Positions 36,560-44,989 of a stretch of 64,000 nt of DNA are shown piece by piece (the first letter of the stretch is position 1; each line of letters opens with the position of its first letter). The notes under the pieces were generated by a model that saw nothing but the letters and a program-made list of their open reading frames with translations, was not told where the DNA came from and did no database searches. The stretch comes from Flavobacteriaceae bacterium UBA1903. Lineage in GTDB: Bacteria; Bacteroidota; Bacteroidia; Flavobacteriales; Flavobacteriaceae. The position numbers were made by a program, and so were the translations under genes. The stretch is from NCBI GenBank assembly GCA_002337605.1, contig DDGL01000010.1, positions 1-64,000 on the forward strand. Direction: 5' to 3'.

Positions 36560-37457
36560 GTATTATTTAAATTATCTAGACGAGTTAGAATCTGAAGCTA
36601 TTTTCATCTTACGCGAAGTATGGGCGCAGTTTGAAAATCCAGTTATCTTATTTTCCGGCGGGAAGGATTCTATTTTAGTAACACATCTGGCACGAAAAGC
36701 CTTTTATCCTTCCAAAATTCCATTTCCGTTACTGCACGTAGATACGGGGCATAACTTTCCTGAAACCATTCAATTTCGGGACGAGCTGGTGAACTCTTTA
36801 GGAGTGAAGTTACTTGTAGGTTCTGTACAGAAAAGCATAGACGAGGGACGTGTGGCCGAAGAGCGTGGTAAAAATGCGACCAGGAATGCGTTGCAAATTA
36901 CTACCTTACTGGATGCTATTGAAACAAACCGAATCGATTGCGCCATAGGGGGCGGTAGAAGAGACGAGGAGAAAGCACGCGCCAAAGAGCGTTTTTTCTC
37001 CCATAGAGACGATTTCGGACAATGGGATCCTAAAAATCAGCGTCCGGAGTTATGGAACATCTTAAACGGAAAGCATTTTGAGGGAGAGCATTTCAGAGCC
37101 TTTCCCATTAGTAACTGGACCGAAATGGATGTGTGGAATTATATCTTAAGAGAAAATATTAGTATTCCGTCATTGTATTATGCGCATAAAAGAGATGTGG
37201 TTTGGCGGCAAGAATCCTGGATCCCTGTTTCAGAGTTTTTGAAACTGGAAGCAGGCGAAAAAGTTGAACAAAAGAAGATACGTTTCAGAACCTTAGGCGA
37301 CATTACCATTACCGGCGGCATTGAATCTGATGCCGATACTCTGGAAAAAATTACATTAGAGGTTTCAGCAATGAAGCAAACAGAACGTGGCAACCGAAGC
37401 GACGATAAAAGAAGTGAATCGGCGATGGAAGACAGAAAACGGCAGGGGTATTTTTAG
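36552..37457 (+). CDS. cysD: Sulfate adenylyltransferase subunit 2
   Basis: Catalytic subunit that makes APS and pyrophosphate from sulfate and ATP, working with the GTPase CysN. The 301-aa length is standard. The PP-loop FSGGKDSI lies near residue 34. Family motifs HVDTGHNFPETI near residue 64, GGGRRDEEKARAKER near residue 137 and FPISNWTEMDVWNYI near residue 187 are all present, as is the terminal EDRKRQGYF. Normally cysN follows directly; here about 550 bp containing an inserted gene separates them. Confidence 0.96.
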   Translation: MGKYYLNYLDELESEAIFILREVWAQFENPVILFSGGKDSILVTHLARKAFYPSKIPFPLLHVDTGHNFPETIQFRDELVNSLGVKLLVGSVQKSIDEGRVAEERGKNATRNALQITTLLDAIETNRIDCAIGGGRRDEEKARAKERFFSHRDDFGQWDPKNQRPELWNILNGKHFEGEHFRAFPISNWTEMDVWNYILRENISIPSLYYAHKRDVVWRQESWIPVSEFLKLEAGEKVEQKKIRFRTLGDITITGGIESDADTLEKITLEVSAMKQTERGNRSDDKRSESAMEDRKRQGYF

Positions 37458-37527
37458 CTCTAGGCTCTAAGCTTTATGTTTTTCATTTTATATAAAAAAT
37501 CAGTAACATCAAAATAAAACCTAAAGC
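37456..37527 (+). repeat. Left direct repeat flanking the four-helix-bundle gene
   Basis: This segment just after cysD is nearly repeated just before cysN (37905-38000). The shared core starts GCTTTAT and contains TTTTTCATTT, a TATA/A-rich run and ACATCAAAATAAA, about 53 bases with only a handful of differences. Both copies also carry nested CTAAAGC and AAGCTT-like words at their ends. They bracket exactly one gene. Confidence 0.8.
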
Positions 37528-37551
37528 ATAAAGGCAAGTAAGATTTAATTT

Positions 37552-37905
37552 ATGAGAGATTTTAGAAAATATGATGTTTGGTCTTTAAGTCACGAACTTG
37601 TTTTGGAAGTTTATAAAATAACTTCTGAATTTCCTAATTCAGAGAAGTTTCAACTAACAAGTCAAATGCAAAGAGCAGCATATTCTATTCCATCTAATTT
37701 TTGTGAAGATTGCGGAAGCGATTCGGATAAAGATTTCAATAGATTTGTTCATATTGCACTAGGTTCTGCTCATGAGCTGGAATATTTTTTCATATTAGCA
37801 AAAGATTTGTCCTTTATTACTATTCAAAATCAAAAAGAGCTTTCAGATTTGGTTAACGAAATTAAAAAGAAGCTCTATAATTTAAGTAGAAAATTGAAAG
37901 AATAA
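37552..37905 (+). CDS. Four-helix-bundle protein (23S rRNA intervening-sequence protein family)
   Basis: The 117-aa all-helical protein has the family marks: RDFRKYDVW at the start, AAYSIPSNFCED near residue 46, FNRFVHIALGSAHELEY near residue 62 (split by a loop), and a terminal KKKLYNLSRKLKE. First described from proteins encoded in intervening sequences of 23S rRNA genes, the family is now known from many intergenic sites in Bacteroidota; its function is unresolved. No rRNA is near. It splits the cysD-cysN pair and is flanked on both sides by near-identical direct repeats, which suggests it arrived as a mobile or passively inserted unit. Its A/T-rich codons differ from cysD and cysN. Confidence 0.88.
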   Translation: MRDFRKYDVWSLSHELVLEVYKITSEFPNSEKFQLTSQMQRAAYSIPSNFCEDCGSDSDKDFNRFVHIALGSAHELEYFFILAKDLSFITIQNQKELSDLVNEIKKKLYNLSRKLKE

Positions 37906-38000
37906 GCTAAAGGCTTTAAGCTATAAGCTTTATATTTTTCATTTCATATATAAAAAATTAGTCACATCAAAATAAAGCTTACAGCCTAAAAGCCTAAAGC
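37905..38000 (+). repeat. Right direct repeat flanking the four-helix-bundle gene
   Basis: Second copy of the repeat described at 37456-37527, with the same core (GCTTTATATTTTTCATTT ... ACATCAAAATAAAG). It differs by a few substitutions, a short TATA expansion and an extra CCTAAAAGCCTAAAGC tail. It ends eight bases before the cysN ATG, so it may also supply the cysN ribosome-binding region. Confidence 0.8.
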
Positions 38001-38007
38001 AATAAAA

Positions 38008-39264
38008 ATGAAACTAGACACAAACCAACTACTAAGATTCACAACTGCAGGAAGCGTAGACGACGGCAAGAGTACCCTAATAGGGCGTTTGTTGTATGAT
38101 AGTAAGTCTATTTTTGAAGACCAATTGGCAGCCGTAGAAACTACCAGCAAGCGAAAGGGACATCAAGGAGTGGACCTGGCATTGTTTACAGATGGCCTTA
38201 AAGACGAACGGGAGCAAGGGATTACTATAGACGTAGCGTATCGGTATTTTACCACCCCAAAGCGAAAATTTATTATTGCAGATACTCCCGGGCATATCCA
38301 GTATACCAGAAATATGGTTACTGGCGCTTCAACAGCAAATGCCGCCCTTATTTTAATTGATGCCCGCCACGGAGTAATTGAACAAACCAAGCGGCATGCG
38401 TTTATAGCTTCCTTATTACAGATTCCTCATATCATTGTTTGTATCAACAAAATGGATCTTGTTGATTTTTCTGAGAAGGTGTATGATGAAATTGTGACGC
38501 AGTTTGAAGGGTTTTCATCAAAACTATATGTAAAAGACATTCAGTTTTTGCCAATTAGTGCTTTGCTTGGGGACAATGTTGTAAACCGAAGTGAGCAGAT
38601 GGACTGGTACAAAGGAGCGCCACTGCTGTATACGCTGGAGACACTTCATATAAGCAGTGACCTTAATAAAATTGACGCCCGCTTTCCTGTACAAACGGTT
38701 TTACGTCCGCAGTCTGAAGATTTTATGGATTACAGAGGGTATGCAGGCCGTGTTGCCAGTGGAATTTTCAGGCCAGGGGATGAGGTGTCGGTCTTGCCCT
38801 CGGGGTTTACATCTAAGATCAAAACAATTGATACTAGTGAAGGCCCGCAAGAACAAGCATATGCTCCTATGTCTATTTCAATTACTTTAGAAGACGACAT
38901 TGATGTAGGCCGAGGAGATATGATCGTAAAAAAGAACAATCAGCCGAAGCCTGTTCAGGAGTTTGATGCTATGTTGTGCTGGTTGCATAACGGTACTGCA
39001 AGACCCCGCGCCAAATACACCATCCTGCACACCAGCAATGAGCAAAAAGCAATGATCAAAGAGGTAGTTTACAAAATTGACATAAACACCTATGCCCGAA
39101 ATGAAGAGGATAAAAGCCTGGCTATGAACGATATTGCGAGGGTTAAAATTAGAACTACAAGGCCTCTTATGCTCGATGAGTACCGCGATAATCGCATTAC
39201 AGGTAGTTTTGTACTTATAGACGATGCTACACACGAAACTGTTGCTGCGGGAATGATTATGTAA
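38008..39264 (+). CDS. cysN: Sulfate adenylyltransferase subunit 1 (GTPase)
   Basis: Regulatory GTPase subunit that drives APS formation by CysD. The 418-aa protein has an EF-Tu-like G domain: GSVDDGKST near residue 15, the switch-II DTPGH near residue 92 and CINKMDL near residue 147, followed by two beta-barrel domains. It is shorter than E. coli CysN (about 475 aa) and has no fused APS kinase, consistent with the separate cysC. The stop is 17 bp before the flippase gene, so the sulfate genes run into the glycan locus on one strand. Confidence 0.95.
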   Translation: MKLDTNQLLRFTTAGSVDDGKSTLIGRLLYDSKSIFEDQLAAVETTSKRKGHQGVDLALFTDGLKDEREQGITIDVAYRYFTTPKRKFIIADTPGHIQYTRNMVTGASTANAALILIDARHGVIEQTKRHAFIASLLQIPHIIVCINKMDLVDFSEKVYDEIVTQFEGFSSKLYVKDIQFLPISALLGDNVVNRSEQMDWYKGAPLLYTLETLHISSDLNKIDARFPVQTVLRPQSEDFMDYRGYAGRVASGIFRPGDEVSVLPSGFTSKIKTIDTSEGPQEQAYAPMSISITLEDDIDVGRGDMIVKKNNQPKPVQEFDAMLCWLHNGTARPRAKYTILHTSNEQKAMIKEVVYKIDINTYARNEEDKSLAMNDIARVKIRTTRPLMLDEYRDNRITGSFVLIDDATHETVAAGMIM

Positions 39265-39281
39265 GTTACGGCAACACACCT

Positions 39282-40730
39282 ATGGAAGCTCTTAAAAACA
39301 ATATGCTAACAGGTTTTTTTTGGACCGGGATAGATGTATTGGTAAACAGGGGGATTTATGTGTTTCTTCAACTGGTTCTTGCCAGAATTCTATTTCCGGA
39401 AGACTATGGTATTGTTGCTATGGCTGCGGTCTTTATTACTCTTTTGGAACTTATAAACGACCTTGGTCTGGGTTCGGCTCTTATTCAAAAAAGGAATGAG
39501 GAACTTTCTAGTATTCATTACGATACGGCCTTCTGGACGGGCGTTGTATGGGCTGCTTTCTTATACACTATTATTTACTTTTTAGCGACTCCTTTTATCA
39601 GTAAATTCTACGGGGAAGAAATTTTAAACAACGTAATTCCTTGTATGGCATTAACCCTGTTGTTTAGCTCTGTAGCAGGGATTCATAGAGCAAAACTAAT
39701 TAAGAAGTTGCAATTTAAAAAAATTGCATTGGTAAATACTGTCAGTACTGTAATTGCCGGGGTAGTATCGTTATTTTTAGCGTATAAAGGCTTTGGTATA
39801 TGGGCATTGGCACTGTATTCTGTAGTAAAATTATGTATTGCAGTCCCGTTGTTATTTGCTGCTACCAGGTGGAGTCCCTCTTTTCAATGGAGTTTTGAAG
39901 CGTTTCGTTTATTATTTGGGTTTGGAGTATTTACTCTAGGTACCGCAATTGCTAATGTATTTTCTCAAAAAATAGATTATTTAGTTATTGGTAAACTCAT
40001 AGGAGCAACGGTTTTGGGGTATTATACCTTTGCTTTCTTGCTTACAAATGTAGTGCGGCAACAAATAAGTGGAATTTTGGGCAAAGTACTGTTTCCCGTT
40101 TATGCACAATTACAGGACCAACCAAAAAAACTTTTTTCCCTGTATTTAAAAATGCTTTCAGTAAACGCGCTTATTGTCTACCCTGTGTTATTAGGTATTT
40201 TCATGTTTTCAGAATACATGCTACCGCTACTTTTTGATGCTAAATGGAACCAGTCTATTCCCTTACTAAAAATTTTAAGCGTTTCAGTACTCATTCAGAT
40301 GACGGTTAATTCTAATCAGTTGTTATTTCGTTCCTATGGGAAGGTACGGTTAGAGTTTACACTCCAGTTGGTGAAAGCCTTTCTATTTTTTGTACCACTC
40401 ATTTATGTGGGAACTAGCACCTATGGTGTGTTAGGCGCTGCTGGCGGTTTTGTACTGGCTACTTTCCTTTCAGCAGTACTAACACTCTATTTTTTAAAAC
40501 AAATATTTAATATGAAGCTAAATCATCTGGTTGAAGCCCTTAAAATACCCGTAGCAATGCTTCTGGTTTGCTTTAGCTCCACATGGCTTGTTTTGTATTT
40601 TGCTGGGTGGCAAGTAGGATTAACTTTTTATGGTAGCTCGGTTCTGGTTTTTTATGGCATCTTTGCTAAAAAACAAACTAGATTTATAGGTTCAGTTATT
40701 CATAATAGAATCAGGAAAAACACTCATTAA
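39282..40730 (+). CDS. Wzx-like polysaccharide flippase (first copy)
   Basis: Integral membrane protein of the MOP superfamily, 482 aa, with about 12-14 hydrophobic segments. It should move lipid-linked oligosaccharide units across the inner membrane. The N-terminal GFFWTGIDVLVNRGIYVFLQ (amphipathic start, then helix 1) and LARILFPEDYGIVAM are typical of the Polysacc_synt_3 (WzxC-like) group. It is the first gene after cysN and opens the glycan locus. A second flippase at 42579 belongs to a different subgroup, so the locus may export two different units or one may be specialised. Confidence 0.88.
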   Translation: MEALKNNMLTGFFWTGIDVLVNRGIYVFLQLVLARILFPEDYGIVAMAAVFITLLELINDLGLGSALIQKRNEELSSIHYDTAFWTGVVWAAFLYTIIYFLATPFISKFYGEEILNNVIPCMALTLLFSSVAGIHRAKLIKKLQFKKIALVNTVSTVIAGVVSLFLAYKGFGIWALALYSVVKLCIAVPLLFAATRWSPSFQWSFEAFRLLFGFGVFTLGTAIANVFSQKIDYLVIGKLIGATVLGYYTFAFLLTNVVRQQISGILGKVLFPVYAQLQDQPKKLFSLYLKMLSVNALIVYPVLLGIFMFSEYMLPLLFDAKWNQSIPLLKILSVSVLIQMTVNSNQLLFRSYGKVRLEFTLQLVKAFLFFVPLIYVGTSTYGVLGAAGGFVLATFLSAVLTLYFLKQIFNMKLNHLVEALKIPVAMLLVCFSSTWLVLYFAGWQVGLTFYGSSVLVFYGIFAKKQTRFIGSVIHNRIRKNTH

Positions 40731-40741
40731 TACGAAGTAGA

Positions 40742-42007
40742 TTGTACAACCAAGAGTCTCATATTGCTGAAAATATAACCGAACTACCACCATCGGTAGA
40801 TTATGCATATTTCGCACTATGGAAGGAAGCCGCCCCTTTTATTACTGAAATAAGAGCCTATCTTGCCAATCGTTTCGAAATTTTGCTGGAAACTAAAATT
40901 AGTTGGAGTGAAGCGCATTTCAAGCAAAATGCTGCAAGATTATATGAGGTGCCACTTTATGAAGGTGGAAAAAATGGGATACCTCCCGTAGATCATTCAA
41001 GCAAAATTGGAGACTCCAAATTCACAGTGCTGGTAGTTAAGGATATTAACCCTACGTACCGGTACCATCTCTCAGTTTCAGGAAACATTGAGTTGTCCAA
41101 CACTGCAATTGTGGAAGCAAAGCATATTTTCAGAAACTGGGTCGCTGCTACTTCAGGAAAAAAATACACTGTTCATTCCAGCATTAATTCTGAAGAATTT
41201 TGTTTTCAGATTTCCTTGCTTTTGGGAGTTGAAAATTTTAATGCGTTAGTCTCAGGAAAGAAATTGGATATTCCTTCTTTGCAAAAAGATCTGGAAGGAG
41301 CGGGAGGGTGGGAGACTGCCACAGAACTCTTTTCGGTGCTAAACTGTGCAACAAAGTACCTGGTATTGCGCAATTTTGAATCACTTCCCAATATAAGCTC
41401 TTTAAACGATCTGGATTTCTTAACCACTAATTACCAACGGCTTGCGTCAGTATTAGGGGTGGTTCAAAAGCCTGTAAAGCCATACAAAGGGACATTAGTG
41501 GTTGGAAGGAACAGCATTTCTGTAGACATTCGGTTTGTGGGTGATAATTATTACTGTAGTAGCTGGGCAGCTAGGCTGTTGAAGAAGCGTGTATGTGAAA
41601 ATAGTGTTTTTATACCTAGAACGGATGATTATTTTTTTTCACTTTTATACCATGCTCTTGTTCAAAAGCCAACTATTGAAGATAAATACAAAACTAAATT
41701 GTTCGAATTAGCGCAGACACTCAAGTTAGCATGGTTTTCAGAAGAAATTTTACAGAACGAACAGCAATCTGCTGCTATTTTAAGAGGATATATGGGTGCC
41801 CATGGGTATTATTATGAAAGCCCGATAGACCCTAAAGTATATGAGAATAAAAAAATAACCTCACTACTACCGAAACAATCCAGCGTAATTATAAAGAAGT
41901 CACTGAAGATAAAGATAAAGCAGGTGCTACTAACAATTGTTCCCAAAAGATGGTACTTTTACTACCTGAAATTCAGAACAGGGAAAGGACATGATTCCAG
42001 AGATTAA
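40742..42007 (+). CDS. Putative nucleotidyltransferase-fold protein, 421 aa
   Basis: Not firmly recognised. The start appears to be TTG at 40742, because no in-frame ATG or GTG lies between the upstream stop and the conserved-looking body. The segment around residues 210-235 (YLVLRNFESLP then LNDLDFL) and the later SVDIRFVGDNYY near residue 260 resemble the paired Asp motifs of uncharacterised NTase-like proteins (NTP_transf_5 type) found in polysaccharide loci. The C-terminus is strongly basic (IKKSLKIKIKQ), suggesting membrane or nucleic-acid contact. It overlaps the DUF120-like gene by 17 bp, so the two are probably co-produced. Donor and acceptor unknown; confidence is for the gene, less for the fold. 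Confidence 0.6.
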   Translation: MYNQESHIAENITELPPSVDYAYFALWKEAAPFITEIRAYLANRFEILLETKISWSEAHFKQNAARLYEVPLYEGGKNGIPPVDHSSKIGDSKFTVLVVKDINPTYRYHLSVSGNIELSNTAIVEAKHIFRNWVAATSGKKYTVHSSINSEEFCFQISLLLGVENFNALVSGKKLDIPSLQKDLEGAGGWETATELFSVLNCATKYLVLRNFESLPNISSLNDLDFLTTNYQRLASVLGVVQKPVKPYKGTLVVGRNSISVDIRFVGDNYYCSSWAARLLKKRVCENSVFIPRTDDYFFSLLYHALVQKPTIEDKYKTKLFELAQTLKLAWFSEEILQNEQQSAAILRGYMGAHGYYYESPIDPKVYENKKITSLLPKQSSVIIKKSLKIKIKQVLLTIVPKRWYFYYLKFRTGKGHDSRD

Positions 42008-42524
42008 TCGGGCTACGGTTCATATTCCAGCAGTGGTGGTTTCTGGAAGGGCTATTGCTTCCAGGATTATGGCTTCTGGCAATGATACTTTCAAAGTAAA
42101 AAATATACGTTTTGTTCCTGGCACTTTAAACCTTGTGGCAAAAATACCGATTGTTTTTAACCGCAATAGTTCCGAAGCAGCGCAGAAAGTAAGAACCTAC
42201 TTTTTTCCAGTGTATCTAAACGGATCGTTATGTTGGGTTCGCAGATACCCACAATGTCCGCTGCATGTTTTTGAAGTAGTTTCAGATGTACAACTCCGGG
42301 AAACACTAAACCTGGAAGACGGAGCCGTCGTGCAGTTAGAAGTAGCTGCCAACGCAATAAAACAAATTGGAATACTAAAAAAAATGCTTTGGTATTTGCC
42401 TTGGAAGGGGCGTGAATTTTGGTTTTACAGGTTCGCCTGGTACCCTAAATTTATTTCCAGGGTTTTGAATGCAAGGTATCGGGCGCAAGAAGCTCTTGGT
42501 TTCGTACAAACCCTAACTAAATGA
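41991..42524 (+). CDS. CTP-dependent riboflavin-kinase-like (DUF120) protein
   Basis: Residues about 10-120 follow the layout of the archaeal CTP-dependent riboflavin kinase RibK: an opening strand VVVSGRAIASRIM, the hallmark FVPGTLNL near residue 42, then a C-terminal half with EVVSDVQLRETLNLEDGA followed by VQLEV, close to the RibK pattern LRE-x-LKDGD. A further 55 residues, basic and aromatic (KKMLWYLPWKGREFWFY), are added at the C-terminus and may bind the membrane or a partner. Bacteria normally make FMN with the unrelated RibF, so in a glycan locus this is unexpected. It may phosphorylate a sugar or lipid using CTP, or be a binding domain only. Its gene overlaps the NTase-like gene upstream. 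Confidence 0.65.
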   Translation: MIPEINRATVHIPAVVVSGRAIASRIMASGNDTFKVKNIRFVPGTLNLVAKIPIVFNRNSSEAAQKVRTYFFPVYLNGSLCWVRRYPQCPLHVFEVVSDVQLRETLNLEDGAVVQLEVAANAIKQIGILKKMLWYLPWKGREFWFYRFAWYPKFISRVLNARYRAQEALGFVQTLTK

Positions 42525-42578
42525 GTATTAATGGGGTAGTAGCCACGTTACAACAGCGTATAAATTTTAAAAGAATTC

Positions 42579-44060
42579 ATGAAGATCCCAAGTACTATTA
42601 GCACACTAAGACAGTCTCCTTTTGTAAAAAAAGTGGTGCAGGGAACCTTTTGGTTAACCTTTGGGTCTGTCATGGCAAAAGGGCTAACAGCACTCGCTTA
42701 TTTGGTGTTGGCCCGTATACTTACTGTAAGTGCTTACGGCGAATACGGAATGGTGAAAAGTACCATAGATAATTTTCTGATTTTTGCCAGCATGGGGGTG
42801 GGACTTACAGCTACCAAATATATTTCAGAATTAAAAGAGGAAAATAAACAAAAGGCTTCCAGTATTTTAGGGGCATCCTTGGTGGCTGTTTTTTTACTGA
42901 GTTTCGTTGTTTTTTTAGTACTCCTGTTTTTCTCTGATACCATAGCAACCTCGATTTTAGAAAATGCTTCTTTGACGATGCCGCTTATTTTAGCGGGCGG
43001 GGTCTTGTTATTTATCTCTGTAAATGGGGTAGTTAATGGTGCTTTACTGGGATTGCAGCACTACAGAAAAATTTCCATTATTAATATCCTGCAGGGATTT
43101 TTATTGTTTGGTTTACTATGTGTAGGAGGATATTTTTATGGGGTTGTAGGCGCTGTGGGTGGAAACTTATTAGCCATGGCTATTGTGTGTGTTAGCTCAC
43201 TTTTTATGCTGAAATCCAGTGTACATAAAGTTAATATGAGTATTTCTTTGCGTAAGTTTAAAGAAAGCCTAAAAGCTATATACAAATTTGCTATTCCCGC
43301 ATCCCTGGGAATGCTTATTGTAGCACCTACCATCTGGATTTTAAACACGCTATTGGTAAATACTCCTAACGGATACACAGAATTGGGTATTTATAGCGCT
43401 GTTCTGGTTTTTTCGTTAGCTATTCGGACGGTTAACAGCTCTTTGTCTGACGCTTTACTTCCTATGTTCTTAGATAAGAATATGGAAGTTACCCCAAAAA
43501 AGGAATTTTTCAACTACCATGGAGCCTGGATCATTTGCCTGGGAATATCCCTGCCTTTTATTCTTTTTCCAGAGGTTGCAAGCTATATATTGGGCCAGGA
43601 ATACCCTAAAGAAGATGTTATTTTAATTTTAGAGCTATCGGTTTTAATGACGCTTTTTTTATCGGTTAAGCAAGGGCTTGCCAGAGATCTGATAAAGAAA
43701 AATAAAATGTGGCTTAGTGTTTTAAGCACAGGAATTTTTGCTGTTACAACCTTTATACTATTCCTTTTTTTAAAAGATGAAGGTGCCATAGGGTTTGCTA
43801 TTGCTTTTTTGGTGGGCCATGCGTTAAGTATGGTTTTAGCCGTCCCATTATTTATCTACCTTGAGGTAATGAGAGCACATAACTTTAAAAGTGTATGGCT
43901 TTTGATACTTATGGGATTACTATCTGCATTAATGATAAACACTATTTATAATACAGATATATTGGTAAGAGTACTAGTTTCTTTTTTTTTATTGGGCTTA
44001 TTGCTTTGGAGTCTTTTGAAGTTTTATAAATCTATGATTCGTTACTCTTCCAACCTGTGA
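42579..44060 (+). CDS. Wzx-like polysaccharide flippase (second copy)
   Basis: A 493-aa MOP-superfamily membrane protein with about 14 predicted helices. The N-terminal FVKKVVQGTFWLTFGSVMAK (short of the first helix) and LARILTVSAYGEYGMVKS are typical of O-antigen and exopolysaccharide flippases. It differs clearly from the copy at 39282. The following glycosyltransferase ATG overlaps its stop by one base (TGATG), so it is co-translated with the GT2 gene and the sulfotransferase, suggesting it moves the sulfated or branch-modified unit. Confidence 0.88.
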   Translation: MKIPSTISTLRQSPFVKKVVQGTFWLTFGSVMAKGLTALAYLVLARILTVSAYGEYGMVKSTIDNFLIFASMGVGLTATKYISELKEENKQKASSILGASLVAVFLLSFVVFLVLLFFSDTIATSILENASLTMPLILAGGVLLFISVNGVVNGALLGLQHYRKISIINILQGFLLFGLLCVGGYFYGVVGAVGGNLLAMAIVCVSSLFMLKSSVHKVNMSISLRKFKESLKAIYKFAIPASLGMLIVAPTIWILNTLLVNTPNGYTELGIYSAVLVFSLAIRTVNSSLSDALLPMFLDKNMEVTPKKEFFNYHGAWIICLGISLPFILFPEVASYILGQEYPKEDVILILELSVLMTLFLSVKQGLARDLIKKNKMWLSVLSTGIFAVTTFILFLFLKDEGAIGFAIAFLVGHALSMVLAVPLFIYLEVMRAHNFKSVWLLILMGLLSALMINTIYNTDILVRVLVSFFLLGLLLWSLLKFYKSMIRYSSNL

Positions 44061-44989
44061 TGTTTACCGTCGTAATACCGTTGTTTAATAAAGAGAAGTG
44101 CATCCACGCTACTGTAGCTTCGGTAGTACAACAAACCTATTCAGACTTTGAACTGCTGGTGATTAACGATGGCAGTACAGATGGCTCTCTGAGCGTACTA
44201 CAAGAATATAAAGACGCCCGTATTAAAATAATTTCTACTAAAAATAACGGTGCCGCAGCAGCAAGAAATTTAGGTGTTTCAAAAGCTATTCATCCCTATG
44301 TTGTCTTATTAGATGCAGACGACTGGTGGGCACCTACTTACCTGGAAGAAATGGCTAAGGCTATCACAACATTTCCAGCCAATACAGTATTCGCAACGGG
44401 CAGGACGCACGTATTTGCTGAAAAAGAGGTAGTATATACTCACTCTTATTTGCCCGAAAAAGGAACGACAGATCTTGTAAATCATTTTCAGGTACTCTCT
44501 AAACACCTGCCTGCTATAAATTCAAGTAATGTTGTAGTCCGTAAGGACTATTTCATAGAAACCGGAGGATTTAATGAAGCCATGCAGCATTTTGAAGATC
44601 ATGAGTGCTGGCTTCGGCTTGCGTTGAAGCAGCCTATTGTTTTTGTTAATAAACCACTTTCCTATTATAACAAAACTGCTCAGAAAAGTAGTTCGCAAAG
44701 GGGTGTTAGTAGTAGTGATTTACGAACGTATTTTGAAACAATGGTTGTGATTAAAGAGCAGTTGTCTGGAAAAGAGAAACGCTACTTCAGAAAATTTTAC
44801 CAGCGTTTCGTGAAATGGAGCTACTTGAAATTTGCTCCCATGTATACTGAAAAAGAACGAGTCCTGCTTCAGGAGTCTATGGTTAAACTAGTGTCTACAC
44901 TGGAAGTAAAAATTCTGGAAGAACTTCAAAAAACCGGGATCGCCACTATTTACAAACGCGCAAAAAAGTTGAGGAATGGAGGCTCCTAA
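44060..44989 (+). CDS. Glycosyltransferase family 2
   Basis: A 309-aa GT-A enzyme that adds a sugar from a nucleotide donor to the growing lipid-linked unit on the cytoplasmic face. The start FTVVIPLFNKEK, the donor-binding INDGSTDGS near residue 36 and the metal-binding LLDADDWW near residue 85 are classic GT2 features; EDHECWLRLA near residue 185 contains the catalytic-base region. I use ATG at 44060, one codon after an in-frame GTG. The 3' end overlaps the sulfotransferase by 14 bp. Confidence 0.92.
   Translation: MFTVVIPLFNKEKCIHATVASVVQQTYSDFELLVINDGSTDGSLSVLQEYKDARIKIISTKNNGAAAARNLGVSKAIHPYVVLLDADDWWAPTYLEEMAKAITTFPANTVFATGRTHVFAEKEVVYTHSYLPEKGTTDLVNHFQVLSKHLPAINSSNVVVRKDYFIETGGFNEAMQHFEDHECWLRLALKQPIVFVNKPLSYYNKTAQKSSSQRGVSSSDLRTYFETMVVIKEQLSGKEKRYFRKFYQRFVKWSYLKFAPMYTEKERVLLQESMVKLVSTLEVKILEELQKTGIATIYKRAKKLRNGGS

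Noticed and set aside
37552..37905. An rRNA intervening sequence
   Set aside because: The encoded protein belongs to that family but there is no rRNA sequence around it.
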